Assembly: GCA_947044365.1 (NCBI GenBank)
Contig: OX345636.1
Span: 47,307,037-47,371,036 of the forward strand
Direction: 5' to 3'
Length of the DNA: 64,000 nt
From: Petrosia ficiformis
Taxonomy: Eukaryota > Porifera > Demospongiae > Haplosclerida > Petrosiidae
In this document: piece by piece, positions 1 through 10,779 of the stretch
Position numbering within the stretch: position 1 is the first letter of the stretch
Layout of the letters: every line of letters starts with the position of its first letter
Translations under genes and position numbers: made by a program
The notes under the pieces: generated by a model
What the model was told of the DNA's origin: nothing
Database searches by the model: none
The model's input: the letters and a program-made list of their open reading frames with translations, nothing else

Positions 1-118
1 TACATATAAATGTACATGTACATTTATGTACATATACGAATTGAAGTATAATCATGACAAATACATACATGTACACTGTTACTATACATGTACATGTACA
101 TGTACATGTACATGCATG

Positions 119-290
119 TACATGTAAACAATTATGTAAGGTTTACTATACTGTACATGTATTGTTACTGTGTTACTATAATTATATGTATATACTACAT
201 GTACATGTAAACAATTATGTAAGGTTTACTATACTGTACATGTATTGTTACTGTGTTACTATAATTATATGTATATACTACATGTACATG
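119..290. repeat. 84-bp tandem duplication in TACATG-rich DNA
   Basis: A segment beginning ACAATTATGTAAGG and running through a TGTTACTGTG stretch occurs twice in direct orientation, about 84 bases apart. The surrounding 1-430 is dominated by runs of the self-complementary hexamer TACATG/CATGTA. Short ORFs here are repeat translations and not genes. No exon is seen in 1-430. Confidence 0.8.
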
Positions 291-433
291 TAGCTATACT
301 GTTAGTACAACTGTTTAGTAATTATGTGTTGTCACAGTATGTGTACGTGTTTACTATATTTACATGTACATGTACATGTACATGTATACAGATACTATAC
401 TGTCACTACAGTCATATGTATACTGTTAATATA

Positions 434-1080
434 CAGTAGAGGACATAAAAAAGTTAACGTTTCGTAATCGTTCTACGATCGTTTTACGGCTCCATTCGTT
501 GCAGATTACGGTTGCAATCGTTTTAAAAAATGATGCTGATTGTTCGCGTTAATAATTAACCTATAATTAAATTGGGCGTTTCTGTATTTTTTAAAAAATA
601 TGTGGGGCGGAGCGTTCAAAATCTAATTCTTTTCACCTCCATAACTCTCGTATTTTATGAGACTGAAGATTCTAACTTTCTTTGCTGGACAGAAGAGTTG
701 TTAACAAAGCCAATGATGTCAAACTTATGTTTCGCTATCACCAGGAAGAGCACTTAAAAGTATAGTAGTATCACGGGCAACGCCCTCCTCTATACAACCT
801 TGTATAACTTATGCATTTTAAACAGCAATGACTTTTAATTCACATATTTAGACAGAAGACCTTTTAAGAAAGCCATAGATACCAAAATCATGCTCCATTA
901 GCTGCAAGAAAGCAGCAAGGCGAGTGTTTGAAAGTGTAAGTAGTCCCCGGCGACGTCCATATTTGGCGTTCATGTGATTTCTTGTTGATATGCGCATGCG
1001 CAAAGATTGCTTTAACGGTTTCATTTGTTTTTTAAAACCATTATAATCGTAAAAACGTTAACTTTTTATGTCCTCTACTG
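434..1080. mobile_element. TA-flanked inverted-repeat element (MITE, AGTTAACG family)
   Basis: The two ends are inverted copies: CAGTAGAGGACATAAAAA then AGTTAACG on the left, and the reverse complement ending CCTCTACTG on the right, about 35 bases with few mismatches. TA lies directly outside each end (432-433 and 1081-1082), as expected for Tc1/mariner-type insertion. The 650-bp interior has no convincing transposase. A related element sits in a SMU1 intron at 47923-48556. It probably lies inside an intron of the SRCR gene whose exons begin at 1636. Confidence 0.75.
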
Positions 1081-1084
1081 TACT

Positions 1085-1410
1085 TGTATTGTTATATGTA
1101 TACTGTAACTACATGTGTGCATGTACATGTACACTGTTAATAATAATGTACTGTTATACATTATGTATACTGTAACTACATGTGTGCATGTACATGTACA
1201 TGTACATGCACACTGTTAGTATACTGACACTATACATACACAGTCATATGTACATGTATACTGTTAATAATAATGTACTGTTATACATTATGTATACTGT
1301 AACTACATGTGTGCATGTACATGTACATGTACGTGCACACTGTTAGTATACTGACACTATACATACACAGTCATATGTACATGTATTCTGTTAATAATAA
1401 TGTACTGTTA
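1085..1410. repeat. About 126-bp tandem repeat, 2.5 copies
   Basis: The string GTACTGTTATACATTATG recurs about 126 bases apart near 1148 and 1274, and starts a third, truncated copy near 1401. Each unit contains (CATGTA)n and ACATACACAGTCATATG. It is noncoding and intronic or intergenic. Confidence 0.75.
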
Positions 1411-1635
1411 TACAGAAAGCAAAACAAATAGAACTGCAAAAACAAGAGAATGAGAAGTATGATGAAATTAGTTGTTAACACATTATAGAAGGTGTTAGTT
1501 GTTAACACATTATAGAAGAAGGTGTTAGTTTGTACTATGAATTTGGGTTACACTACAAATTGTAATAATTGATGCTTAATGATGACTAAATATTGTATAG
1601 CTACATGTACATACATGTATACTTTTCATTTTTAG

Positions 1636-2527
1636 ATGAATCTAAACTTGAAACATATGAAGGACAAGTTCGACTCCTTAATGGCTCATATCAGTCTAAT
1701 GGTCTACTAGAAGTATACCTCAATAAAAAATGGGGTACAGTGTGTATTGAAGAATTCACAAATTTAATAGCAGACATCACTTGTAGGCAACTTGGATATA
1801 CTAATGCCCTTAGCTATGGTCGCTATCCATGGTAAGAATATATGAATTTTTTTGTACATGTCATTAGCATAAATGAAGCTACATAGTACCTATATATATA
1901 CATGACATGCAAGTGAAGGGCAAATAGCTCCTTATTAGGCCTGAGCACATTATCCTGGCATTAATTTTGAGAATAATAGGTGGATTAAAGCATTGAGAAT
2001 TATACTGGCATATAGTAGTCAAATATAATTAAATTTTAAAATTTAATTAATTAATAGAGGTCAATTATTAGTGTTTTTATACATGTACATATACATATAC
2101 ATAATTATACTGTAGTTGTACATGTACATGTACATGTACATGTAGTGTGTTTTTATACATGTACATATACATAATACATATACTGTAGTTGTACATGTAT
2201 GTGTAGTGTGTTTTTATACATATACAATGTACATACATGTATACATATACATATACTGTAGTTATACAAGCACACATAGTGTGTTTTTTATACATGTACA
2301 TAATATATGTATTTACATTTCTTGCAGGGTCAATAACAGAATTGTATGGTTGCGAGAGTTGGACTGTTCTTCTGACAATACTAGTTGCTTGAAGTATTGC
2401 TATTCACCTCCAACTATTAGAAATATATATTGTGGAAATGTTGCGGATGTGCAACTTTCATGTAGTAAGTGCTTTTATAAATATACTCAAACATATACTG
2501 TGATGTACATATGTTTATACACGTGCG

Positions 2528-2615
<88 letters not shown>

Positions 2616-5600
2616 GCATGACAGCTCTACTATACATGGAAGGTAATGTGTTAATGTACAACCAAAGTTACAGTACCTGACATTATTAAGTTTACATACT
2701 ATCACTGTACTTTCATTGAATACAGTGTACTTTGTGAGTGAAGTACACTGTACTTCGAATGTACTACACAGTATTACCTTAGTACTATGCTATCACATAC
2801 AAATGTAAAGGAAATTCACACATTACTATGATTACAGTACAAAGTAGTACTATAGTACTACTTAGAAGTACAGTTGACCATCACCTTATTGAAGTATAGC
2901 TCCCTTCATAGTATGTAAACTTAACAAAGTCAGATACTGTACATTTGGTTGTACATTCTCAAAATGCAATGTCATATTATTCAACATATGGATAGTATTA
3001 TACAATGTACATGTAGCTACATGTATATTACCAATTCAATATAGTATAATACTTGTACAAACCACACAATACAATAATTTCATCTTAGAGTAAGAAGAAA
3101 TACATTAATTATAAGTAAAAATGTAAACATACATGTATTTGTAAATGTTTATTAAAAACCATATTTTAAACATCATTTCTATATGTACTTTTTGTAAATT
3201 CATTTCTTAATTTAAAAGAGCATTTCAGCCACACCATACTAATTGCCCAAGTGGACATGCTAACTCCCAGACCAGCAGTGGTGTGGAACAGCCAGTCATG
3301 CAGGATGTTGTCCGAAATATCTAGTGAATGTCTGAATGAAGTCAGTGGACCTGAGTTCAATCAATTCCCAGTGACTACTGGCATTTTTTCGCTTTCCTTT
3401 TTTCAGCCTTATATACATTTGTATTTTCATAGAATTTAACATTTATTTTCAATGTGAGACAAGATCAGCAAAGCAATATCATATAATATGTGTCTAATTT
3501 AAAATGTATGGATTCATTGTTTCTATTGTAAACATTATTTGATGCTAATAATTATGAGTGAACAATATGAAAAGTTACATTTTAGCCTACAACAATCTAT
3601 ATATTAATGGCAACATGTTCATGTTGTCATTAATATACATGTATATACCGTAAATCATGAAAAGATTGCTTTGAATTTTAAGAATGCGAATTTCGAAAGT
3701 GAGAGCGCTCACATTTTTAAAAACACACTGCATTATTACGCATGTGCAATTTTTATACACGTGACACCACACGGTAGTGAAGTGTTAAAAGATGAGTTTG
3801 TATCGTTATTTCACAGCTGAAGTTTCATCTCTTCCTACGCCAGAGGCTACTGGAATCGGAAAGCATGCCACTAGAGAAGCTAATATGGCTGTGCAGCAAG
3901 CAATTAAAGTAAGAGAATCACAGAAAGGCAAGAAACGAAATATGTAATGTTATGTTATATATTATAATACTTTCAAAGACTGGTATTATTATCACTATAG
4001 TATTATTGCTGCTAATTATCTTTTTGATTTATTCATTCAAAATTATTTTGATATTGCTACAGCATTTTAATTACATGTACATGTATATTCTCAATTAGTC
4101 TTTTTTAAGTTGTAATTTTTTCCTCATTGAAAAAAACATGTTTTCGCATTCTTAAAGTTTCGCGATTTTTTTCATGATTTACGGTATTTTTATTGTCTAA
4201 ACTATAACTGTTCAGTCATAATTATCATTATCAATCGAATTATCATTACTTTAGTATTTTCACTTTCTCCTATACTATTATATGGAGCAGTTTAGTATTT
4301 ATACATGTATACTGTATATAGTTTGTGTACAGTCATGTACTCTAGTTGTATAATTATACAGTTTATATACAGTCATGTACTGTAGTACATGTAGTATATA
4401 CAGTTTGTGTACGGTCATGTACTGTAGTACATGTAGTATATACAGTTTGTGTACAGTCATATACTGTAATAGTATATACACAGTCAGTAGTATATACAGT
4501 TTATATACAGTCATGTACTGTAGTAGGTTATACAGTTTATATACAGTCATGTACTGTAGTAGTATATACAGTTTGTGTACAGTCATATACTGTAGTAGTA
4601 TATACACAGTCAGTAGTATATACACAGTCATGTACTGTAGTAGTATATACAGTTTATATACAGTCATATACTGTAGTAGTATATACACAGTCAGTAGTAT
4701 ATACAGTTTATATACAGTCATGTACTGTATTAGTATAATTATACAGTTTATATACAGTCATATACTGTAGTAGTATATACGGTTTATGTACAGTCATGTA
4801 CTGTAGTAGTATATACAGTTTATGTACAGTCATGTACTGTAGTAGTATATACAGTTTATGTACAGTCATATACTGTAGTAATACATGTATGTACAGTTTG
4901 TGTACAGTCATGTACTGTAGTAGTATATACAGTTTATGTACAGTCATGTACTGTAGTAGTATATACATGTACAGTTTGTGTACAGTGCCTGTACATTGTA
5001 CACTGTAGTAGTATAGTATTGTGTGTGTTATTGTAAAAAGAAGTCTGAATATCATCATTACTTCTTAGAGCAAGATCACATAAAAAAGTGTGGTTATAAG
5101 ACGAGGTTGTGTGCAAGTGCGCATGCATTACGTACACGTGCAAGTCTGTGACGATGGCACAGAAAAGAGAGTTCGATGTGTCAGACATGGAGAAGTATTC
5201 AAACACCACAGTTCACGGAATAGTAATGGAGGTTTCACCAATAAAGGTAAGTAGGAAAAACCCTAATGTTAAATACTTCAGCGAGAAGATCACTTTGCTC
5301 AGCAGTCTCCATAGCTGTTCTCTCTATCTGTCTCTCCAGCATAATCTTCAATCAGGTTTTGCTCAGCAGTCTCCACATACTGCATAGGCAATTCAGTTTC
5401 CTACATATCGATACTCTCCCTACAGCTATAATCTTCAATGTAGTGCCTATTCAGATATCTGTACTACACTATTTGGTATGGTGCAACGCTTTTTACCCTA
5501 GGATACATGTACAGTATATGTCAATAAAAAGTCACCACACAGTAACAGTAATTACTCAGTAGTTTCATTTCTGCATTACTGTAGTTCAACAGTAGTTTTG

Positions 5601-7484
5601 ACAGTAATTGATGTACAAACACCACAGTAATTACTGACAGTATAGAACTAAGGTAATTACTGTTACTGTATGGTGACTGTTTATTGACATATACTGCATA
5701 TATGTGTACATGTATATACATGTACATCTTGTGACTGTGGCTACAATCACCTTTTGTTCCCTTCATTTCAGCATTTGACACTGCTTTGGCTTATCTTGAA
5801 ACAGGTTCTAAAGACAGTTGTGAAATAAGTAAGATATAGTTGTAATTCTAATCAACCCTTAATAAGTAAACACATCTTGTGTGCATAACCAGAAAACTGA
5901 AATGATTAGTTTGCCTGGACACTAGCCTTGATCAAAGTATTCATCCTATATTATTATATTCTTATTGTCAAAAGGGATGTTTGTGAGAATAACCAAAATT
6001 AGTATTACTTTGGGTTTATTTATAGAATTTGTAGTTACTTTAATTTAGCAGACATGCTTGCATTTGTAATTGAAATACATGAAAATGTATTTGAAAAAGT
6101 TAAAATACAAATACATGATAAATACACTGTCCTTTCATAAAGTTTGTTAGTGATACCTGATTAAAATGTTGGAAGTTTTAGCACTTAAATCAGTTAGATG
6201 TCGTTTAGCAGACAATACGTTTGAGACTCTTATGTTTGTGATAACATTATTTAAGTACAGAAACTTTAATGAGAAATAAGTATTTAATATTGTATTTGAA
6301 ATACTTTAAAAGTATTTGAATTTTTATGGCCCGTAGGGCCATCCCTATAATTGCTTTCCACGGGTATATATATATATAATTATATATAAAATTATATATA
6401 ATTATATATGTTTGTGTCACTTGCGCGACTATGCGTTGTATACTGTACGTAGTTAAGGAAGTTGCGTCATTCCCGGGGGGCTCGGTCAATTAATGGGCGT
6501 GGCGCGTAAACGAACGCGCGATCAAGCTCTACACACCAGCAGAAAGAAAGCTGTTGAGCTTACGTAGAAACTGGAACTAATAGCTAGCTATTCTGCCTGA
6601 AATATATTCCTAAAGTTCTACAAGGTCCTTTGAAAGGTCAGGAGAGTAGATAATCAAAATAATAACTATAATAAGCTGTTGTCTTTCATGCTTGATAAAG
6701 TCAGCCATGATTACTGAATTCTGCACACCACAAAGCAGTCATATCTTCACTTAAATTTGTAAAGCAATCATAGGGATGTTTTTTTTTTCTCTATATACAC
6801 TTGTTCTATTTTTGATAAGCTCATATGGTGCACTATTGCCCCAAAGAGCTTCTTTGGCACTGCACAGTTCTCTCTTTGGGCCAGTGGTGCAGTTAATTAT
6901 GATTATATTGTCACTAACAGCATTAACTCTTTGTTAATTGGCTCAAGATGTATTCTCAATGGTGCACACACTTACCATTTTTGAGCCAATTTGGCCCATG
7001 TTTCAAAACTTATCAAAGACTCTAAACCCAAGTCTGATTGCTTACATGTACTATCATTAATTAGATTTTTATCGTTTAAGTCATCATTTTCCAGATCTTA
7101 TGACATTCAATCAGACTGTATTTAAAAGCACTCATTATTGTACCAAAATTATGATCATTGTGACAAATGATACATGTACATTTAAAATTATCATAATTAT
7201 TAAGGGAAGTTTAATATTTTTCTTTATTAGATATTCAGGAAGTTCCTGTTGCAGTTGTTGTAGTCCTTCTTCTTATATTCTGTGTTGTACTTATAATTTA
7301 TATTATGCTATTCGTGGGTCGTTTTGTAATAGCTGCTTGGCATAAATCAGATCGTTACAAGCTAAAGGCAAGTGAGAGACGATATCATTTCAAAGATATT
7401 TATGTCGATACTCTTCAACGAAACTCAATATCTGACGGAGATGTGAGTTCATTTAAGCAACAGTTTGAGAGACATGTCGACTAG
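1636..7484 (+). CDS. SRCR-domain single-pass membrane receptor, 3' part (four exons)
   Basis: Likely a type I surface receptor; ligand unknown. Exons by splice sites and phase: 1636-1831, 2328-2464, 5772-5828 and 7231-7484 (stop TAG at 7482-7484), giving 213 residues from the first visible exon. The first two exons form one SRCR domain: YEGQVRLLNG, then WGTVC and CRQLGY, then cysteines ending LSC. The 57-base exon encodes a linker starting TFDT and ending CEI. The last exon gives a helix rich in V, L and I, followed by a cytoplasmic tail of about 50 residues ending FERHVD. Exon 1636 begins in phase 1, exactly like the second SRCR domain of the paralogue at 10780-14525, so a signal peptide and probably a first SRCR domain lie upstream, likely outside the window. 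A possible poly(A) signal AATAAA is at 7830-7835. The exon model is inferred from phase and homology; no transcript was seen. Confidence 0.75.
2532..2613. repeat. (CA)n microsatellite
   Basis: About 80 bases of pure CA dinucleotide, immediately 3' of the second SRCR exon in the intron of the receptor gene. The polymorphic length makes the assembled size uncertain. Confidence 0.95.
2671..2939. mobile_element. TA-flanked MITE (CAGTACCTGAC family), copy 1
   Basis: The left end CAGTACCTGACATTATTAAG and the inverted right end (reverse complement of CTTAACAAAGTCAGATACTG) match over about 33 bases, with TA on both outer sides. It is 269 bp with no coding capacity. A second copy at 27181-27677 has an amplified left half. 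It lies in the long intron of the SRCR receptor gene. Confidence 0.8.
3166..3450. other. Unassigned intron stretch, less AT-rich
   Basis: This part of the SRCR-gene intron is less AT-rich than its surroundings (CCCAGACCAGCAGTGGTG near 3267). It is open on both strands for about 60 codons, but I recognise no protein family or second copy. Probably an old repeat. Confidence 0.3.
3648..4184. mobile_element. 537-bp TA-inserted DNA transposon derivative carrying a mini-ORF
   Basis: The ends are inverted repeats of about 45 bases starting CCGTAAATCATGAAAA, both also containing CTTTAAGAATGCGAA or a close variant. TA lies directly outside each end (3646-3647, 4185-4186). This is the structure of a Tc1/mariner/pogo-class non-autonomous element. 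It contains a 51-codon ORF at 3792-3947, described separately, that looks like the start of a transposon-encoded protein. It lies in the SRCR receptor intron. Confidence 0.85.
3792..3947 (+). CDS. 51-aa mini-ORF inside the TA element (transposon protein N-terminus)
   Basis: ATG at 3792 opens MSLYRYFTAEVSSLPTPEAT and continues with GIGKHATREANMAVQQAI, ending in a basic stretch (KGKKRNM) and TAA. The start MSLYRYF, then a P-T-P-E / G-I-G segment and an A-x-R-E-A-N segment, resembles the N-terminus of multicopy sponge and other marine-invertebrate transposon-related proteins as I remember them; this needs a database check. The ORF is intact but lacks any catalytic domain, so the element is probably an internally deleted derivative that kept only the first coding segment. 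The basic tail could be a nuclear-localisation signal. Whether it is expressed is unknown. Confidence 0.45.
   Translation: MSLYRYFTAEVSSLPTPEATGIGKHATREANMAVQQAIKVRESQKGKKRNM
4310..5010. repeat. Minisatellite, about 36-bp unit, roughly 18 copies
   Basis: The unit is approximately TACAGTCATGTACTGTAG plus TAGTATATACAGTTTGTG, with many one-base variants and a few shortened units. Because the unit is short of stop codons, ORFs of 70-140 codons appear on both strands; they are all repeat translations. It lies in the SRCR receptor intron. Confidence 0.9.
5154..5290 (+). pseudogene. Possible N-terminal fragment of an OB-fold (RPA-like) multicopy gene
   Basis: ATG at 5154 opens MAQKREFDVSDMEKYSNTTV, continues HGIVMEVSPIK, and reads through a GTAAGT at 5247 into VSRKNPNVKYF before meaning is lost in a short local repeat. 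The motif order (HGIV..SPIK.SRKNPNVKYF) resembles the start of the RPA/OB-fold-like multicopy proteins of sponges as I recall them. Either 5154-5246 is a true first exon with a GTAAGT donor, or the conserved read-through marks a truncated duplicate; the second seems likelier, since the continuation looks coding. No downstream exons were found. Confidence 0.35.
5519..5689. mobile_element. TA-flanked MITE (TGTCAATAAA family), copy 1
   Basis: The left end TGTCAATAAAAAGTCACCAC and the inverted right end (GGTGACTGTTTATTGACA) match closely over about 28 bases, with TA on both sides. It is 171 bp and noncoding. Another copy is at 35417-35715. It lies just upstream of the 57-base linker exon of the SRCR gene. 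Confidence 0.8.
6326..6780 (-). mobile_element. MITE-1 family copy (GGGCCATCCCTAT ends)
   Basis: The element begins ATGGCCCGTAGGGCCATCCC and ends GCAATCATAGGGATG, so CATCCCTATAATTGC and GCAATCATAGGGATG form the terminal inverted repeat. Shared internal landmarks with five other copies are GGGCTCGGTCAATTAATGGG, CAGCAGAAAGAAAGCTG and CATGATTACTGAATTC. It is noncoding, and opposite in orientation to the copies at 23667, 47381, 49795, 50341 and 60038. It lies in the last intron of the SRCR gene. Confidence 0.85.
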
Positions 7485-10270
7485 TAAATGTAATGTAAAT
7501 GTAATTAATTTTATGTATAATTAAGAATACATGATATCTTCAACTATGAAGTGTATACATTGTAATTGTTATTCATTTTTCTTACAATTATGTTAAGTTT
7601 TATAATTTTAATTTAATTTCTCTGCTTTTTATTCTCATCTAATTTGAGTATTGTAGTAGTCTCATGTAGCCAGACCCAATACTCTCTGTCTATGTGAGAC
7701 TAGTATAGTTGTGGGTGACACTGGGGATGAGACCCAGATGAAAGTATACAGAAATTATTATAATGAGATAAAATTATGAACAGACCTGAGATCATCCTGT
7801 AAAAGTTAAAATAAGGAATGTCTTGGCTAAATAAATTATTCATAAAATGATGTCAAAGTTGTTATACAACTGTACTTATCTCATGATCAGAATACTCACA
7901 TTCCTTATATAATTAAAAAGGGATTTATGGAAACAATATGTAGGAATTTCAATAAGTATGGTGGAAAGTTAGTAAACAACATAGGGATTTCTATGCGGAT
8001 TAAGGGATGTTAAATTATTTTCAACTAAATTATTAAACTTCTTCAGTTGGTTGAAATAAAGTATATATTGAGCTTGCTTTCAAAAACTGAGTATTTGGAA
8101 CAGAAAACTAGTCTTTAATACGCAAATAAAGATGAAAGATGGTGTAGGGACTTGAAATTAATATTAATAGCAAATAAATTAAAACAAGTTATTTTGCAAC
8201 AGATCATAATTATTACGCTTACAACATATCCTGATCTTTTAAATGAAGTATACAGTGACCTGGTATCACACAATTTCAACAATTACAAATCAATGTCCAA
8301 GTTGTTTGGTAACAAGCTATAATATGCAATACTTACTGAGCTGGTTGGAAATGAAGTATTCAGTGCCTCAGTCAGTACCTTACATACAAAAATTAACAAA
8401 TTAATGCAATAACACAAATATTGCATTTCCAATATTTTCAAATCTGCTTGGCCAGTACCACAATTTAAAATACAAACAACAACTAGTGCAGAACTTTCGC
8501 TACAAGTATGATTGGGAAACAAATAATTGCAGACAATACTTGACTATAATATAATTATTATACTCAGAAATCATAATTAGAATATAATAAAAATTATATG
8601 TGTGTGTATTGTTGCAACGTACATTCCAGTCCTACCCAAGAGTACATAATTCCCATTATAAGAAGCACAGTGTTAAGGAACTGGGCTCTGTTTTTCTACA
8701 CTGTCACCACTGCTATTACAAGGTGACTCTCGAGCTCACCTGTAGAATTGAATTGTACAATGTTGTGCAAATGTGTCATTGTATTGATAAAACTGCATGA
8801 TTTAGATCTATACAATAAAACAACACATTTGCACAATAGTGTACACTGATTCGATTTTACAGGTGAAAGTCACATTGTAATTTCAGTGCATAGGTGCATG
8901 TATATAAAAGATAGTCCACCTGGTCAGGCTTTCGCGAACCAATATTTCCAATCTGAAATTGAAAATTTTATCATAATAAAATGCCTGATACAATGCAAGC
9001 AAGACCTTGCATTGGTCACTGTACATGCAATCGTGAACACCCTGAACTATTTACCTACTTATATTTGAATATTTGTATACTGAGCATGTATGAAGAAATT
9101 ATAAATAGTGATACTGCAAACAAGAAGGACAAGGAGATTTCTGAGGAGAGTAAACAACTCTTTAGTGAGGCTGCAGATGATACAAATCTATTTCCATTTT
9201 ATGCAGAGAACAATAAACTGAAGCCATCATAAGGGTAACAGCTATGGATTACTCTTACACAGACGTGCTAGAGTGTATATGGTACAGCTAACTTTATCTT
9301 CTGATCCACTGAAAATAGGAATCACATACCTTTGTGATTGAGTACATGAAAAGAAGCTGTGCTATGCACTTAGAGTTCTGAACACTCAATAGACTAGCTA
9401 CCAACAAAAACTGTTTATCTTCTAGACTTATGGCATGCAGGCAATACTTTGATTTATAATAATTATTGTCACTTTGTTCTCTTTAATCATGTGGATTTTG
9501 TAATCATATTGCATGTTTCTATAGTTCACCATCATAAGGCTATATCTTGATGTAGAGGGTGGAATGAGAAACAATCGCCAACTTTATTTGTGTGTCGTTG
9601 ATGAACTATGAATGTGAACTACTAGATGTACCACAGTATCATTGTATATATAATTATTGTATATATCGTAACAATACAGTACTCGAAATAACTTCAAGGA
9701 ATTGGCCATTTTCTGGACATTTCACCTCATTGTCCAGACAAAATTGCATTTGACTGGACAAATTAGTCTGATTAGTTATAAGAATAACACAACAAAATAA
9801 GTACAGTAACCTCACAATGTGGTTGCTTACTAACGTAGAGCAGTTAATGAGCTATATAGTGGCTTACGTCTGTATCTCATAAGCCATAAATGGGTACAGT
9901 GTGTGTCATGAGACTTTTTTTGGAGGAAATTCACAACTTGCTGGTCAAATATTGTTTTGTCTAGATGATTCAAGCACTAATATATTAATATTTCATGTGT
10001 CCTTTGTAAGTACTGTAGTCGTATATATAGTGTCTCTAGATCTCATTATAGTACCTCTACTGTGCCATTTGTGTAAAACCACTTTTTCTGGGGCACAGGT
10101 TGATATAATAATGAATATCATGATATATAATTATATACTATAAGTATTCACAATATATAATAAATATCACAATAATTATCATTATAATAAATAATTATTA
10201 ACATAATTTATAATAAATATCCAGATTATAATAAATATCAAATGAAATATTATGTGTATCATCAATAAAT
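7485..10270. other. Intergenic stretch between the two SRCR genes, no confident gene
   Basis: The first 350 bases are probably the 3' UTR of the upstream receptor. The rest is AT-rich. Short open stretches at 8600-8800 and 8886-9232 are discussed under other entries. A GTCCAGACAAAATTGCATTTG segment near 9735 loosely resembles interspersed sequence at 51640 and 57615, suggesting an old repeat. (ATA)-rich DNA fills 10080-10260. Confidence 0.5.
8981..9232 (+). CDS. Unrecognised 83-codon ORF, possibly a terminal exon
   Basis: The open frame ends in a charged segment that looks more protein-like than its surroundings: YEEIINSDTANKKDKEISEE, then acidic residues, then FPFYAENNKLKPS and TAA. The N-terminal half overlaps an ORF in another frame and looks less coding. 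A TTTCAG acceptor-like site lies at 8880-8885. No domain is recognised. It could be a last exon of an unseen gene, a relic, or chance. Confidence 0.2.
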   Translation: MPDTMQARPCIGHCTCNREHPELFTYLYLNICILSMYEEIINSDTANKKDKEISEESKQLFSEAADDTNLFPFYAENNKLKPS

Positions 10271-10274
10271 GTAC

Positions 10275-10355
10275 GGTACTGCTGATGGCAAGTGGAGGGA
10301 CGATTTCATTTCAAAGATGCCTCATCCTATTAACAAAACTCGATATCCCTATAAC
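10275..10355 (+). pseudogene. Relic of an SRCR-receptor cytoplasmic-tail exon
   Basis: The stretch reading GGCAAGTGGAGGGACGAT then TTCATTTCAAAGAT, followed by AACAAAACTCGATATCCC, aligns with the tail exon at 7366-7435 (GGCAAGTGAGAGACGATATC, ATTTCAAAGAT, CGAAACTCAATATC). The reading frame is not kept and the membrane segment is gone. It sits between the two SRCR genes in the same orientation, so it probably marks a third, decayed receptor or an incomplete duplication. Confidence 0.55.
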
Positions 10356-10779
10356 TAGTAGTCTACGTATTTGGATTGATTTCATCAGTCGTGATAACTG
10401 TAACAATAATACTATATAATAATTATGTGCATTTGTATAGGTTTTATTTTATACTTGTCACATTTTGGTTTCAATTTCAGGTTGAACAAGCATGATGGTT
10501 TGTGTTTAAGCTCTGTTCTTTGATGTACATGTATGATATACATTATAATTATAATTATACTATCATAAAATTATGTTAGTATAGGTGCTAGTGGTCTGTG
10601 TGTTTATATAAATGTGCAGCATACTATTTCAGTGATGTGCTTATGTACACTAATATAGTGTGTATGTGTGTGTTTGTATAAATTATTGCTTTCATAATAA
10701 ATTAAGTATCACTTCCATACATGGACAGGTCAGAGGACTCTATGCTAAAAAAATTGTCTTGTCAGCAGATCTCCACAAT

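Noticed and set aside
2206..2705. ORFs with poly-(TH) or poly-(CV) runs
   Set aside because: They run through the CA microsatellite; only 2328-2464 within the plus-strand ORF is a genuine exon.
4299..5058. Overlapping ORFs of 70-140 codons on both strands
   Set aside because: Repeat translation of the 36-bp minisatellite; no start context or domain.
8600..8800. 66-codon ORF with several Cys/His
   Set aside because: Cys and His spacing does not match a zinc finger; length is near chance for open frames here.
9700..9790. Possible exon near TTGTCCAGACAAAATTGC
   Set aside because: Similar stretches at 51640 and 57615 show it is an interspersed repeat.
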